Source of the DNA: Enterobacter_D sp963521185
GTDB taxonomy: Bacteria; Pseudomonadota; Gammaproteobacteria; Enterobacterales; Enterobacteriaceae
Length of the DNA: 64,000 nt
Direction of reading: 5' to 3'
Assembly: GCA_963521185.1 (NCBI GenBank)
Contig: CAUQTV010000010.1
Location: 82,269-146,268, forward strand
Shown: one piece after another, positions 44,503-53,679 of the stretch
How the letters are laid out: the number at the start of each line of letters is the position of its first letter
How positions within the stretch are numbered: the first letter of the stretch is position 1
The notes under the pieces: model-generated
Seen by the model: the letters and a program-made list of their open reading frames with translations, nothing else
What the model was told of the DNA's origin: nothing
The model's database searches: none
Program-made: the position numbers and the translations under genes

Positions 44503-44856
44503 TTGGCGATAAAAGCACGTTATCTGGTGGCGGTCACCGCCTGTGTCAGCGGCGTGGCGCACACTTATATGGCCGCTGAGCGGCTGGAAAAGCTGTGCCA
44601 GCAGGAGAAATGGCAGATCAAAATTGAAACCCAGGGCGCGCTGGGTATCGAAAACAGGCTGAGCGACGAGGAGATCCACCGGGCAGACGCCGTACTGCTG
44701 ATCACCGATATCGACCTGGCCGGAGCCGATCGCTTTGTGCAGTCCCGCTATGTGCAGTCGGGCATTAATGCCTTTTTACGCGATCCGCAAAAGGTGATGA
44801 GCGCGGTACGCAAACTGCTTTCGGCACCGCAGCAAACCCATCTTATTCTTCAGTAA
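44503..44856 (+). CDS. frwD: PTS fructose-like EIIB component FrwD
   Basis: Second EIIB of the cluster; about 117 aa from a TTG start (44503), with AGGAGG 8 nt upstream. Active cysteine in VAVTACVSGVAHTYMAAERL. The frame is open further upstream, but that overlaps pflC. The gene overlaps the convergent yijO by 14 bp. Confidence 0.9.
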   Translation: MAIKARYLVAVTACVSGVAHTYMAAERLEKLCQQEKWQIKIETQGALGIENRLSDEEIHRADAVLLITDIDLAGADRFVQSRYVQSGINAFLRDPQKVMSAVRKLLSAPQQTHLILQ

Positions 44857-45703
44857 GCACTTTTTCCGTGAGCTGGCTGTGGTACTGGCGGCGGTATTCC
44901 GACGGTGAGCGCTCGGTGTTTTTGCGAAACAGGCGGCAGAAGTAGTTGCTGTCCAAAAAACCGCAGGTGTGAGCGACCTCTTTGACCTTCAGATCATAGC
45001 CTTTGAGCAGCGCTTTGGCGTGCTCCAGCCGGGTGTGACTGAGGTATTCGTTAAACCCCACGGCACCGGTTTTTTGAAACAGGTGCGACAGATAATTGGG
45101 CGAAATATAAAACGCATGCGCGACGGATTCTCGCGTCAGCGCCTCGGCATAATGTTCGTCGATATAGCTGCGAATAGCTTCAAAAAGTGCCTGACTGCGC
45201 GACGATGTCTGAATCTGGCTGCCGAGTAGATCCGCACAGTGGCTCAGCAGCGTGGTGACGATACAGCGCGCGGTTTGCTGCTCCTGCGGCTGCATGCGCA
45301 TCTCATTGAGTGCCTGTAATAAAAACGATCCTACACGCGGCCCCCGACGCGCAACGTGCTGTTTGGCGAGATTGTGAAACGCCGCGCCATCCCACTGCAA
45401 TACGCTAAAGCCAAGCTGCTGCTTGCCAAAAAGAATACTGAGCGTAGTGGCGGGCATGTGCCACTGCGGGCAGTTCCAGCCGCCGGCGGGCACGTACAGC
45501 ACGTCGTGCCGGGCAAGCCGCGCGGGCGTCTCCGCCACGCCGATGTCGGCGAACTCGCCTTCCAGCACGACCTCAATTCGTGGGAAATCGACCTGAAATG
45601 CCAGCGCTGGCGCGGGTTTCGCGTCGCTGGCGAACCGCACCTGTTTCAACCCGACGGGGCCTGTGATCAATGAATCGAGGATCTGATTGATGTCGTTATG
45701 CAT
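44843..45703 (-). CDS. yijO: AraC-family regulator YijO
   Basis: 286-aa transcription factor. N-terminal cupin-like sensor (LEGEFADIGVA, VLYVPAGGWNCPQW) and two C-terminal helix-turn-helices (AHAFYISPNYLSHLFQKTG and VAHTCGFLDSNYFCRLFRKN). It is the only regulator in the frw/pfl cluster and the likely reader of the operator repeats upstream of ptsA/frwC (inference). A pair of 8-bp repeats 19 bp apart lies before it. Confidence 0.93.
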   Translation of the reverse strand: MHNDINQILDSLITGPVGLKQVRFASDAKPAPALAFQVDFPRIEVVLEGEFADIGVAETPARLARHDVLYVPAGGWNCPQWHMPATTLSILFGKQQLGFSVLQWDGAAFHNLAKQHVARRGPRVGSFLLQALNEMRMQPQEQQTARCIVTTLLSHCADLLGSQIQTSSRSQALFEAIRSYIDEHYAEALTRESVAHAFYISPNYLSHLFQKTGAVGFNEYLSHTRLEHAKALLKGYDLKVKEVAHTCGFLDSNYFCRLFRKNTERSPSEYRRQYHSQLTEKVLTEE

Positions 45704-45746
45704 CGCCTCTCCGAATACGCGTGGGCTAAGCGCTCATGAGAAGACA

Positions 45747-45773
45747 GTTGCGATCCCTTGTCAACGTTGCGAT
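45747..45773 (-). promoter_or_regulatory. Direct 8-bp repeats upstream of yijO
   Basis: GTTGCGAT at 45747-45754 and again at 45766-45773 on the plus strand, 19 bp apart, 44 bp from the yijO start. The spacing of about two helical turns suits AraC-type autoregulation. Evidence is spacing and identity only. Confidence 0.4.
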
Positions 45774-45805
45774 GTCTGTTTACCGACGCAGGGTTGATTC
45801 TTTAA

Positions 45806-45827
45806 TTGTTATGTTATAACGTAATTA
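45806..45827. promoter_or_regulatory. Zur-type box upstream of zinT
   Basis: The palindrome TTATGTTATAACGTAA is centred on 45816-45817; its core GTTATAAC is a perfect dyad. It resembles the E. coli Zur box of zinT (TGTTATAATATAACA) and lies about 32 bp before the start codon. Confidence 0.75.
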
Positions 45828-45858
45828 TTCATTGCAAATGATTGCCACGGAGAAGTTC

Positions 45859-46506
45859 ATGACAAGTAAGGTTACCGCCCTCGTAGTAAGCCTGGGATTC
45901 GTATTCGCCAGCGGCCAGGCTTTTGCCCACGGACACCACGATCACGGCGTGCCGTTAACCGACGCCGAGCGTAAAGCCAGCGAAGGTGTGTTTGATAATA
46001 AAGACGTCAAGGATCGCGCGCTGAGCGACTGGGACGGCATGTGGCAGTCATTAAATCCGTACCTGCTCGAAGGCGCGCTGGATCCGGTGCTGGCGCAAAA
46101 AGCGAAGAAGAGCAACAAAACGCTCGACGAGGTTCGCGCCTATTACAAGAAGGGCTATGCGACAGATATCGACACTATTGGTATTGAAAACAATGTGATG
46201 GAGTTTCACGTCGGGAAAGCGGTCAACGCCTGCGCTTACGCCTATTCAGGCTTTAAGATCCTGACCTACGAATCCGGCAAAAAAGGGGTGCGCTATCTGT
46301 TTGAATGCACGCAGCCTGACTCCAAAGCGCCTAAGTTTGTGCAGTTTAGCGATCACACCATTGGGCCGCGTAAGTCTGCCCATTACCACATCTTTATGGG
46401 CAATGACTCTCAGGAGGCGCTGTTAAAAGAGATGGATAACTGGCCGACGTATTATCCGTATGCGTTGAGCAAAGAGGAGATTGTGCACGAGATGGCGCAT
46501 CACTGA
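45859..46506 (+). CDS. zinT: Periplasmic zinc-binding protein ZinT
   Basis: Zinc scavenger that passes Zn2+ to ZnuABC. 215 aa. A signal peptide (MTSKVTALVVSLGFVFASGQ, then AFA) precedes a His-rich HGHHDHG tail start, followed by the lipocalin-like domain with SHYHIF-type metal motif (SAHYHIFMGNDSQEALLKEM). GGAGAAG upstream fits ATG 45859; the longer in-frame start is unlikely. A Zur box stands in front. In E. coli this gene is elsewhere. Confidence 0.95.
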   Translation: MTSKVTALVVSLGFVFASGQAFAHGHHDHGVPLTDAERKASEGVFDNKDVKDRALSDWDGMWQSLNPYLLEGALDPVLAQKAKKSNKTLDEVRAYYKKGYATDIDTIGIENNVMEFHVGKAVNACAYAYSGFKILTYESGKKGVRYLFECTQPDSKAPKFVQFSDHTIGPRKSAHYHIFMGNDSQEALLKEMDNWPTYYPYALSKEEIVHEMAHH

Positions 46507-46512
46507 TTGAAA

Positions 46513-46546
46513 AAGGCCACTTCGCGGGAAGTGGCCTTGCGTTTTT
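46513..46546. terminator. Bidirectional terminator between zinT and eptC
   Basis: AAGGCCACTTC-GCGG-GAAGTGGCCTT, an 11-bp stem with A/T runs on both sides. Confidence 0.92.
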
Positions 46547-46547
46547 A

Positions 46548-48281
46548 TTACTGGTTACCGGTCAGCTCGCCAAAGGGCAGCGCGTCGTAATCATGTAACG
46601 CGTTTTTCTTATACGGGTTACCAATCCAGCGCGTCGTTTCGATAAACTTATCATTCGTCAGCGAACGGGTTGGATCGAATCCGTCATAGCTTAGCCCGGC
46701 TAAATCAGACCAGGTGTGGATCAGCTCTGAACTGCTGTATTTGCGGTTAACGTCGCCGGAGAAATCGCGCGGATGCGCCGCCTGCCACTGGGATGAAGTC
46801 CAGATAATGAACGGCACGGTGTACATGTGGCGAGTCGGTTCTTGCTCGTTACGTCCCTGGGTTTTGTGCGGCGGAGTGTCATACACTTCTTCACCGTGGT
46901 CGGAGAAATAGAGCATAAAGCCGTTAGGGTCGGTGGCTTTGAAATCGTTGATCAGCGTCGCGACAACGTGGTCGTTAAACAGGTTGGCGTTGTCATAATC
47001 ATTATAGGAATTAAGCTCATCCTCACTCAGACCTGCCGGTGCGCCTTGGGTTTGTCCATCAAATTTGTTCCAGTTATCCGGGTAACGGAATTTGTATTTG
47101 ATGTGGGTCCCCAGCAGATGCACGATAATAAACTTCTTCGGCGCAGGGTCTGCCAGCACTTCTTTAAACGGTGCCAGCACATTGGTGTCGTATTCACGGG
47201 CGCTCTGGGTGCGCTGCTGGTTCATATAGAACTGTTTGTCAGTCTGCTTTGAAAACACCGTCAGCATGGTGTTGCGTTCGGTCATCGTCTGCTGATTGGT
47301 GATCCAGAACGTTTTATACCCCGCCTGTTTCATCATATTCATCAGCGACGGCTGCGTCAGATAGCGATCCGGATTTTTTTCATTCGCGAAGGTCAGCGCC
47401 TGCTGAAGGATTTCAATGGTGTAGGGACGCGATGTGACCACATTATTGAAAACGGTCATGTTTTTATCGGTTTTATGCAGTTCGTCAAGCTCTGGCGTGG
47501 TGTTGCGATCGTAACCATACAGGCTCATATGCCCACGCTGGGTGGATTCGCCGATCACCAGCACCAGCGTACGCGGTGCGTCGCCTGAACTGTCTTTCAT
47601 GTTTGCCAGCGGCGGCAGGGCGCTGTTGCTGTTGAGGAGGTTATTCAGGCTTTCAAGCTGCTGACGGTACTGCGCATAGCCCACCACAAATTGCCACGGC
47701 GCAGCAGGTTCGAAACGTGAGGAGATCCCGGAGAAGGTCTTCTCAAGTTTCTGATGACCCAACACCGTGTTAATAACAATCGGATTGAGCACCAGACCGT
47801 AGAAGATGGCGAATGCCACGCCCCAGCGCCAGGGTTTAGGGATATATACCGGGCGCAGACGTGTCCACAGGAAAATGCTCACCGCCGTATACGCCAGCGC
47901 GACCAGGACCAGTTTGACACTGAAATATTGACTCAGGTATTCACTGGCTTCATTCGCGTTGGACTCAAACATAACGAACAGAACACTTTGTGAGAATTCC
48001 TGTCCGTAAATAACGAAATAGCACAGTGCTGACAGCGAGGTAATCCATAATACCACGCCAATCACGGCGGCAATGGCGCGCGTTCTTTGTGGAAATAACA
48101 GCAGTGGGATCAGCCAAAGCGTGCTGTAAATTAATGAGTCACGCAGACCATTCGTTCCGCTATAACCAGTTGAAAGAATTAATATTTGAAGGACAGATGA
48201 GAAAAATACGACGAAAAGTAAAGCCCAAAGCAGGGCGCTCCAGCTGAACGATGTGTCAGTCTGGCGATGCGAGGAAACCAT
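46548..48281 (-). CDS. eptC: LPS phosphoethanolamine transferase EptC (CptA/YijP)
   Basis: Inner-membrane enzyme that adds phosphoethanolamine to the LPS core; known as CptA in Salmonella. 577 aa, the E. coli length. Five N-terminal membrane segments precede a periplasmic sulfatase-fold domain. Catalytic Thr is in VLVIGESTQRGHMSLYGYDR; metal residues appear in YFSDHGEEVY and MLYFSDHG. A PmrA-type box precedes it. Confidence 0.95.
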   Translation of the reverse strand: MVSSHRQTDTSFSWSALLWALLFVVFFSSVLQILILSTGYSGTNGLRDSLIYSTLWLIPLLLFPQRTRAIAAVIGVVLWITSLSALCYFVIYGQEFSQSVLFVMFESNANEASEYLSQYFSVKLVLVALAYTAVSIFLWTRLRPVYIPKPWRWGVAFAIFYGLVLNPIVINTVLGHQKLEKTFSGISSRFEPAAPWQFVVGYAQYRQQLESLNNLLNSNSALPPLANMKDSSGDAPRTLVLVIGESTQRGHMSLYGYDRNTTPELDELHKTDKNMTVFNNVVTSRPYTIEILQQALTFANEKNPDRYLTQPSLMNMMKQAGYKTFWITNQQTMTERNTMLTVFSKQTDKQFYMNQQRTQSAREYDTNVLAPFKEVLADPAPKKFIIVHLLGTHIKYKFRYPDNWNKFDGQTQGAPAGLSEDELNSYNDYDNANLFNDHVVATLINDFKATDPNGFMLYFSDHGEEVYDTPPHKTQGRNEQEPTRHMYTVPFIIWTSSQWQAAHPRDFSGDVNRKYSSSELIHTWSDLAGLSYDGFDPTRSLTNDKFIETTRWIGNPYKKNALHDYDALPFGELTGNQ

Positions 48282-48326
48282 ATTTATTGCCTGTCTTTAA
48301 AATAGAGCAAATCGTAACGCGCGAAC

Positions 48327-48343
48327 CTTAAACCAACCTTAAC
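48327..48343 (-). promoter_or_regulatory. PmrA (BasR) box upstream of eptC
   Basis: Sense (minus) strand reads GTTAAG-GTTGG-TTTAAG: two half-sites of the PmrA repeat YTTAAK with the proper 5-bp gap, 11 of 12 consensus positions. It lies 46-62 bp upstream of the eptC start, with TACGAT 10 bp downstream as the -10. cptA is PmrA-regulated in Salmonella. Confidence 0.78.
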
Positions 48344-48445
48344 TCACGATGTTGATGCCTGATGATTTGAGGTAAGTATTCGTTGCGTGAATAATTGAAG
48401 CGGGGAATATATTGAATATGAATAAAAGATGACAGGATTTTTTTT

Positions 48446-48477
48446 GTGGCTCTTCTGAAAAACATCAGAAGAGCCAC
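48446..48477. repeat. Perfect 13-bp hairpin after ppc
   Basis: GTGGCTCTTCTGA-AAAACA-TCAGAAGAGCCAC. For the ppc transcript the hairpin is followed by A residues, not U, so it is not a classical intrinsic terminator in that direction; eight T residues precede the hairpin on the plus strand. Could be a Rho-aided or mRNA-stabilising structure. Confidence 0.75.
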
Positions 48478-48502
48478 AACGAACGGTTTCTCTACATCGC
48501 GA

Positions 48503-51154
48503 TTAGCCGGTGTTGCGCATACCGGCTGCCACGCCTGCGATGGTAACCATCAGCGCTTGTTCAACGCGGGGATCAGGCTCCTTGCCTTCTTCTTCCGCTT
48601 TGCGTGAGCGATGCAGCAGTTCGGCCTGCAACACGTTCAGCGGGTCGGTGTAGATGTTACGCAGCTGGATAGATTCGGCAATCCACGGCAGATCGGCCAT
48701 CAGATGCGAATCGTTGGCGATGTCGAGAACCACTTTGATGTCCGCTTCCAGCAGACCGCGCAGTTCGCTACCGAGCGCCCACAGTTCGGGTTTTACCAGA
48801 CGCTGATCGTAGTATTCCGCCAGCCACAGGTCGGCTTTGGCAAACACCATCTCCAGCATGCCGAGGCGCGTGGAGAAGAACGGCCAGTCGCTGCACATCG
48901 CTTCCAGCTCGCGCTGCTTACCGTCTTCAACCACTTTTTGCAGCGCTGCACCGGCACCGAGCCAGGCGGGTAACATCAGGCGGTTTTGCGTCCAGGCGAA
49001 GATCCACGGAATGGCGCGCAGGGATTCAACGCCGCCGGTTGGGCGACGTTTGGCCGGGCGTGAACCTAACGGCAGTTTGCCCAGCTCCTGCTCAGGCGTA
49101 GCGGAGCGGAAATAGGGCACGAAGCCTTCGTTTTCACGCACGTAGCCACGGTACATGTCGCAGGAGATATCCGAAAGCTCGTCCATAATATGACGCCAGG
49201 CTTCTTTTGGCTCCGGCGGCGGCAGCAGGTTCGCTTCCAGAATCGCGCTGGTGTAGAGCGACAGGCTGCTGATGGTGACTTCTGGCAGACCGTACTTGAA
49301 GCGGATCATTTCGCCCTGTTCGGTCACGCGCAGGCCGCCCTTCAGGCTGCCCGGCGGTTGGGAAAGCAGTGCCGCGTGCGCCGGTGCGCCACCACGACCA
49401 ATGGAACCACCGCGACCGTGGAACAGCGTCAGTTCGATGCCCGCTTTTTCGCAGGTTTTGATCAGCGCATCCTGCGCCTGATATTGCGCCCAGGAGGCGG
49501 CCATCACGCCCGCATCTTTTGCGGAGTCGGAATAGCCAATCATGACCATCTGTTTGCCCTGGATAAAGCCGCGATACCAGTCAATGTTCAGAAGCTGGGT
49601 CATTACATCGTTGGCGTTGTTGAGGTCGTCCAGCGTTTCAAACAGCGGAGCAACCGGCAGCGCAAAACCGATCCCGGCTTCTTTTAACAGTAAATGCACC
49701 GCCAGCACGTCCGACGGCGTTTTCGCCATCGAGATCACATAGGCGGCAATCGATCCTTTCGGCGCTTCGGCGATCACGTTGCAGGTGTCGAGCACTTCGC
49801 GGGTTTCGTCGCTGGGTTCCCACTGACGCGGCAGCAACGGACGCTTGGAGTTCAGTTCACGGATCAGGAACGCCTGTTTGTCGGCTTCTGACCAGCTTTC
49901 ATAATCGCCAATGCCGAGGTAGCGGGTCAGTTCACCCAGCGCTTCGGTGTGACGGGTGCTTTCCTGGCGAATATCGATGCGCACCAGCGGGACGCCGAAG
50001 CATTTCACGCGGCGCAGGGTATCGAGCAGTTCGCCGTTGGCGATAATGGTCATACCGCAGGCCTGCAAGGATTTGTAGCAGGCGTAGAGCGGTTCCCACA
50101 GCTCTTCATTTTGCGTCAGCAAACCGGCCGGTTTTGGCAGGCGCTGGCCTTTGAGACGCGCTTCCAGCCAGACTTGCGTCGCCATTAGGCGGGCGCGCAG
50201 ACCTTTCATCAGGTAGCGATACGGCTCTTGTGCGCCGTCGCTGCCAACCATGTCGCGCAGTTCGTCAGTGCATTCGACCATCGACAGTTCAGAGATCAGC
50301 ACCTGAATATCTTTTAAGAACAGATCGGTCGCTTTCCAGCGGCTGAGCAGCAAAACGTGGCGGGTGATGTCGGCGGTGACGTTCGGGTTGCCGTCACGGT
50401 CGCCGCCCATCCACGAGGTGAAACGCACGGGAACGAAATCTACCGGCAGTTTGTAGCCGAGATTTTCTTCCAGCTGTTCGTTCAGCTCGCGTAAATAATT
50501 AGGCACGCCTTCCCACAGGCTGTTTTCCACCACGGCAAAGCCCCATTTGGCTTCATCGACCGGGCTTGGGCGGTGTTTACGAATTTCATCCGTGTGCCAG
50601 GACTGCGCGATGAGCTGGCGCAGGCGGCGCATCAGTTGGTTGCGCTCGTAATCAACGATGTCTTTGTTATCGAGCTGTTTTAAGCAGGCGTTCACTTCCA
50701 CCATTTTGTGGATCAGCGTGCGGCGGGTGATTTCCGTCGGGTGCGCGGTGAGAACCAGCTCCAGCGACAGGGATTCCACCGCTTTTCTGATGATCGATTC
50801 GTTGAGTTCGGGTTGCTCTTTCAGTTTTCTGAGCGTGCGGGCGATCACTTCCGGGTTGCTGGCACCTTCGCCTTTTGGCGAAATGCTGTGGTATTGCTCA
50901 GCGGTGTTGGCGAGATTCAAAAACTGGCTAAATGCCCGTGCCACCGGTAACAGCTCATCGTTGGACAGATTCTGCAAGGTGTTAAGCAGCTCCTGACGAT
51001 TGGCTTCGTTACCCGCACGTGAAGATTTAGAGAGCTTTCGAATTGTTTCTACACGGTCAAGAATGTTCTCTCCCAGCGCATCCTTGATGGTATCTCCCAG
51101 CAGCTTGCCGAGCATACTGACATTACTACGCAAAGCGGAATATTGTTCGTTCAT
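48503..51154 (-). CDS. ppc: Phosphoenolpyruvate carboxylase
   Basis: Replenishes oxaloacetate from PEP and bicarbonate; cytoplasmic tetramer. 883 aa from MNEQYSALRSNVSMLGKLLG, equal to E. coli; a longer in-frame start at 51178 is rejected. Motifs VLTAHPTEITRRT and FHGRGGSIGRGGAP and the C-terminal AGMRNTG are intact. Confidence 0.98.
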   Translation of the reverse strand: MNEQYSALRSNVSMLGKLLGDTIKDALGENILDRVETIRKLSKSSRAGNEANRQELLNTLQNLSNDELLPVARAFSQFLNLANTAEQYHSISPKGEGASNPEVIARTLRKLKEQPELNESIIRKAVESLSLELVLTAHPTEITRRTLIHKMVEVNACLKQLDNKDIVDYERNQLMRRLRQLIAQSWHTDEIRKHRPSPVDEAKWGFAVVENSLWEGVPNYLRELNEQLEENLGYKLPVDFVPVRFTSWMGGDRDGNPNVTADITRHVLLLSRWKATDLFLKDIQVLISELSMVECTDELRDMVGSDGAQEPYRYLMKGLRARLMATQVWLEARLKGQRLPKPAGLLTQNEELWEPLYACYKSLQACGMTIIANGELLDTLRRVKCFGVPLVRIDIRQESTRHTEALGELTRYLGIGDYESWSEADKQAFLIRELNSKRPLLPRQWEPSDETREVLDTCNVIAEAPKGSIAAYVISMAKTPSDVLAVHLLLKEAGIGFALPVAPLFETLDDLNNANDVMTQLLNIDWYRGFIQGKQMVMIGYSDSAKDAGVMAASWAQYQAQDALIKTCEKAGIELTLFHGRGGSIGRGGAPAHAALLSQPPGSLKGGLRVTEQGEMIRFKYGLPEVTISSLSLYTSAILEANLLPPPEPKEAWRHIMDELSDISCDMYRGYVRENEGFVPYFRSATPEQELGKLPLGSRPAKRRPTGGVESLRAIPWIFAWTQNRLMLPAWLGAGAALQKVVEDGKQRELEAMCSDWPFFSTRLGMLEMVFAKADLWLAEYYDQRLVKPELWALGSELRGLLEADIKVVLDIANDSHLMADLPWIAESIQLRNIYTDPLNVLQAELLHRSRKAEEEGKEPDPRVEQALMVTIAGVAAGMRNTG

Positions 51155-51384
51155 GTTAACCCAGACACCCCATCTCATTTTATTTTGTTATACCCGGCGC
51201 TCCGCAACAGCAAGCAGTGGGATATAAGACACCGCCTTTATAAAGCCACGTAAAACCCCCTGCGTCAATTGCGGCGAAATCGGTTCAGCAAACGAATAAA
51301 TCGTGGCAATTTATGAAAGTTAACAGGCTTTGCGCCAGATAAGCGTAGCTTATGGGAATGTGAAAAATCTGGCCCTCACCCTAA

Positions 51385-51405
51385 CCCTCTCCCATTGGGA
51401 GAGGG
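51385..51405. repeat. Dispersed CCCTCTCCC hairpin after argE
   Basis: CCCTCTCCC-ATT-GGGAGAGGG, a perfect 9-bp stem preceded by CCCTCACCCTAA, as in the copy at 14329. Between the argE 3' end and the ppc start. Confidence 0.82.
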
Positions 51406-51422
51406 AATCGTAGGGTGCGGTT

Positions 51423-52574
51423 TTAATGCCAGCAGAAGTGATGCACGACCTGCTGGATTAATTCCCGCGTCGGCTTAATAAAGCGCGTTTCCAGGTATTC
51501 ATCCGGCTGATGGGCCTGATTGATCGAACCCGGCCCTAATACCAGCGTCGGACACAGCGTCTGAATAAATGGCGCTTCGGTGCAGTAGTTCACCACCTCG
51601 GTTTTCGCACCCAGCAGGTTTTCCACGACCTGCACCAGCTGATGATCCGGCGGGCATTCGTAACCGGGGATCGGCGGATGCAGTTCGGACACCGTCAAAC
51701 GGCCCGGCCAGCGTTCGCTGACTGGCTCCAGCGCTTCGTTGAGCAGACCTTCCAGATCGTTTAGCGTCATGCCCGGCAGCGGACGAATATCCATGTGCAG
51801 TTCACAGCAGGCGCAAATGCGGTTTGCCGCATCGCCACCGTGAATGTGGCCAAGATTCAACGTCGGATAAGGGACGGTGAACGCGTCGTAATGGTAGCGC
51901 TCTTTCAGGCTGTCGCGCAGGTGCAGGATATGGCCAATGGCGTCGTGCATCAGCTCAATGGCATTCACGCCGCGTGCGGGATCGCTGGAGTGACCGGACT
52001 GACCGAGGATGCGAATGGCGCTGGAAATATGGCCTTTGTGCGCGCGCACCGGTTGCAGGGAGGTCGGTTCGCCAATAATGGCGCAGTCCGGGCGAATTTC
52101 CGCATGCTCTGCGAAGTAGCGAGCGCCAGCCATGCTGGTTTCTTCATCGGCGGTGGCCAGCACGTAAAGCGGCTTTTTCAGCGTCGTCACATCCACGTCA
52201 CGCAGCGCATCAAGAATAAAGGCAAAGAAGCCTTTCATGTCGGCGGTGCCGAGACCATAGAGCTTGTTGTCATGCTCGGTAAGCGTAAAGGGATCGCGCG
52301 TCCAGCGACCATCGTCAAACGGCACGGTGTCGGTATGCCCGGTTAATAACAGGCCACCCGCGCCGGTGCCTGCGGTGGCGAGCATATTGAATTTATTTCG
52401 CGTTCCGGGGACGGGCTGGATTTCAACGCTGAACCCAAGATCGCCAAACCACCCGCCCAGCAGATTGATTAAAGACGCATTGCTCTGATCCAGCGCTTCT
52501 TCCGTTGCGCTGATAGACGGTGTGGCTATCAGGGCGCGGTAAATCTCGATAAATGGCGGTAAATTCATTTTCAT
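51423..52574 (-). CDS. argE: Acetylornithine deacetylase
   Basis: Zinc/cobalt hydrolase releasing ornithine from N-acetylornithine. 383 aa from MKMNLPPFIEIYRALIATPS, equal to E. coli. M20-family motifs GHTDTVPFDDGRW, GTADMKG and ADEETSMAGA carry the metal ligands. An upstream ATG at 52583 is too near the AAGG to be preferred. Divergent from argCBH. Confidence 0.97.
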   Translation of the reverse strand: MKMNLPPFIEIYRALIATPSISATEEALDQSNASLINLLGGWFGDLGFSVEIQPVPGTRNKFNMLATAGTGAGGLLLTGHTDTVPFDDGRWTRDPFTLTEHDNKLYGLGTADMKGFFAFILDALRDVDVTTLKKPLYVLATADEETSMAGARYFAEHAEIRPDCAIIGEPTSLQPVRAHKGHISSAIRILGQSGHSSDPARGVNAIELMHDAIGHILHLRDSLKERYHYDAFTVPYPTLNLGHIHGGDAANRICACCELHMDIRPLPGMTLNDLEGLLNEALEPVSERWPGRLTVSELHPPIPGYECPPDHQLVQVVENLLGAKTEVVNYCTEAPFIQTLCPTLVLGPGSINQAHQPDEYLETRFIKPTRELIQQVVHHFCWH

Positions 52575-52600
52575 TGTTGACATACCTTAGGTCGTGATAG

Positions 52601-52639
52601 TATCAATATTCATGCAATAAATGTGAATAAAAATACACT
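52601..52639. promoter_or_regulatory. ARG boxes of the divergent argE/argCBH operons
   Basis: Two 18-bp ARG boxes lie nearly end to end: the first around ATCAATATTCATGCAATA and the second TGTGAATAAAAATACACT. ArgR hexamers bind such pairs and repress both operons. Confidence 0.85.
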
Positions 52640-52662
52640 AACGTTGATCGTAAAGGAACCCG

Positions 52663-53667
52663 ATGTTGAATACGCTGATTGTGGGCGCTAGCGGTTATGC
52701 GGGCGCAGAGCTGGTAAGCTACGTGAATCGCCATCCTCATATGAACATAACCGCTTTGACCGTGTCAGCGCAAAGCAATGATGCGGGAAAGTTAATATCG
52801 GATTTGCATCCGCAGCTGAAAGGCATTGTCGACCTGCCGTTGCAGCCGATGTCCGACATCAGCGAGTTTAGCGACGGCGTGGATGTGGTGTTCCTGGCGA
52901 CGGCGCATGAAGTGAGCCATGACCTGGCTCCACAGTTTCTCGCCGCCGGTTGCGTGGTGTTTGACCTCTCTGGCGCGTTCCGCGTTAACGACGTTGCCTT
53001 CTACGAAAAATTCTACGGCTTCACCCACCAGCACCCGCAGCTTCTGCAAGAAGCGGTTTACGGCCTGGCGGAGTGGAACAGTGAAAAACTGAAAACCGCG
53101 AACCTGATCGCGGTGCCTGGCTGCTATCCAACGGCGGCGCAACTGTCATTAAAACCGCTGATCGACGCCGACCTGCTGGATCTCAGCCAGTGGCCGGTGA
53201 TCAACGCCACCAGCGGCGTGAGCGGTGCGGGTCGCAAAGCGGCGATCGCTAACAGCTTCTGCGAAGTAAGCCTGCAACCGTACGGCGTGTTTAACCATCG
53301 TCATCACCCGGAAATCACCACCCATCTTGGCGCGGACGTCATTTTCACCCCGCATCTGGGTAATTTCCCGCGTGGCATTCTGGAAACCATCACCTGCCGC
53401 CTGAAACCGGGCGTGAGCAAAGAACAGGTCGCCGGGGCTTTCCAGCAGGCGTATGCCGACAAACCGCTGGTGCGTCTGTATGACAAAGGCGTTCCGGCGT
53501 TGAAAAACGTGGTCGGTCTGCCGTTCTGCGACATTGGTTTCGCGGTCCAGGACCAGCATTTGATCGTCGTGGCGACCGAAGATAACCTGTTGAAAGGTGC
53601 GGCGGCGCAGGCGGTGCAGTGCGCAAATATTCGTTTCGGCTATGCTGAAACGCAGTCTCTTATTTAA
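52663..53667 (+). CDS. argC: N-acetyl-gamma-glutamyl-phosphate reductase
   Basis: NADPH-dependent third step of arginine synthesis. 334 aa, the E. coli length. N-terminal Rossmann GASGYAGAELVSY; catalytic Cys in VPGCYPTAAQL; HHPEIT and the SGVSGAGRKA loop are present. First gene of argCBH. Confidence 0.98.
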   Translation: MLNTLIVGASGYAGAELVSYVNRHPHMNITALTVSAQSNDAGKLISDLHPQLKGIVDLPLQPMSDISEFSDGVDVVFLATAHEVSHDLAPQFLAAGCVVFDLSGAFRVNDVAFYEKFYGFTHQHPQLLQEAVYGLAEWNSEKLKTANLIAVPGCYPTAAQLSLKPLIDADLLDLSQWPVINATSGVSGAGRKAAIANSFCEVSLQPYGVFNHRHHPEITTHLGADVIFTPHLGNFPRGILETITCRLKPGVSKEQVAGAFQQAYADKPLVRLYDKGVPALKNVVGLPFCDIGFAVQDQHLIVVATEDNLLKGAAAQAVQCANIRFGYAETQSLI

Positions 53668-53679
53668 AGATTAGGCGTG

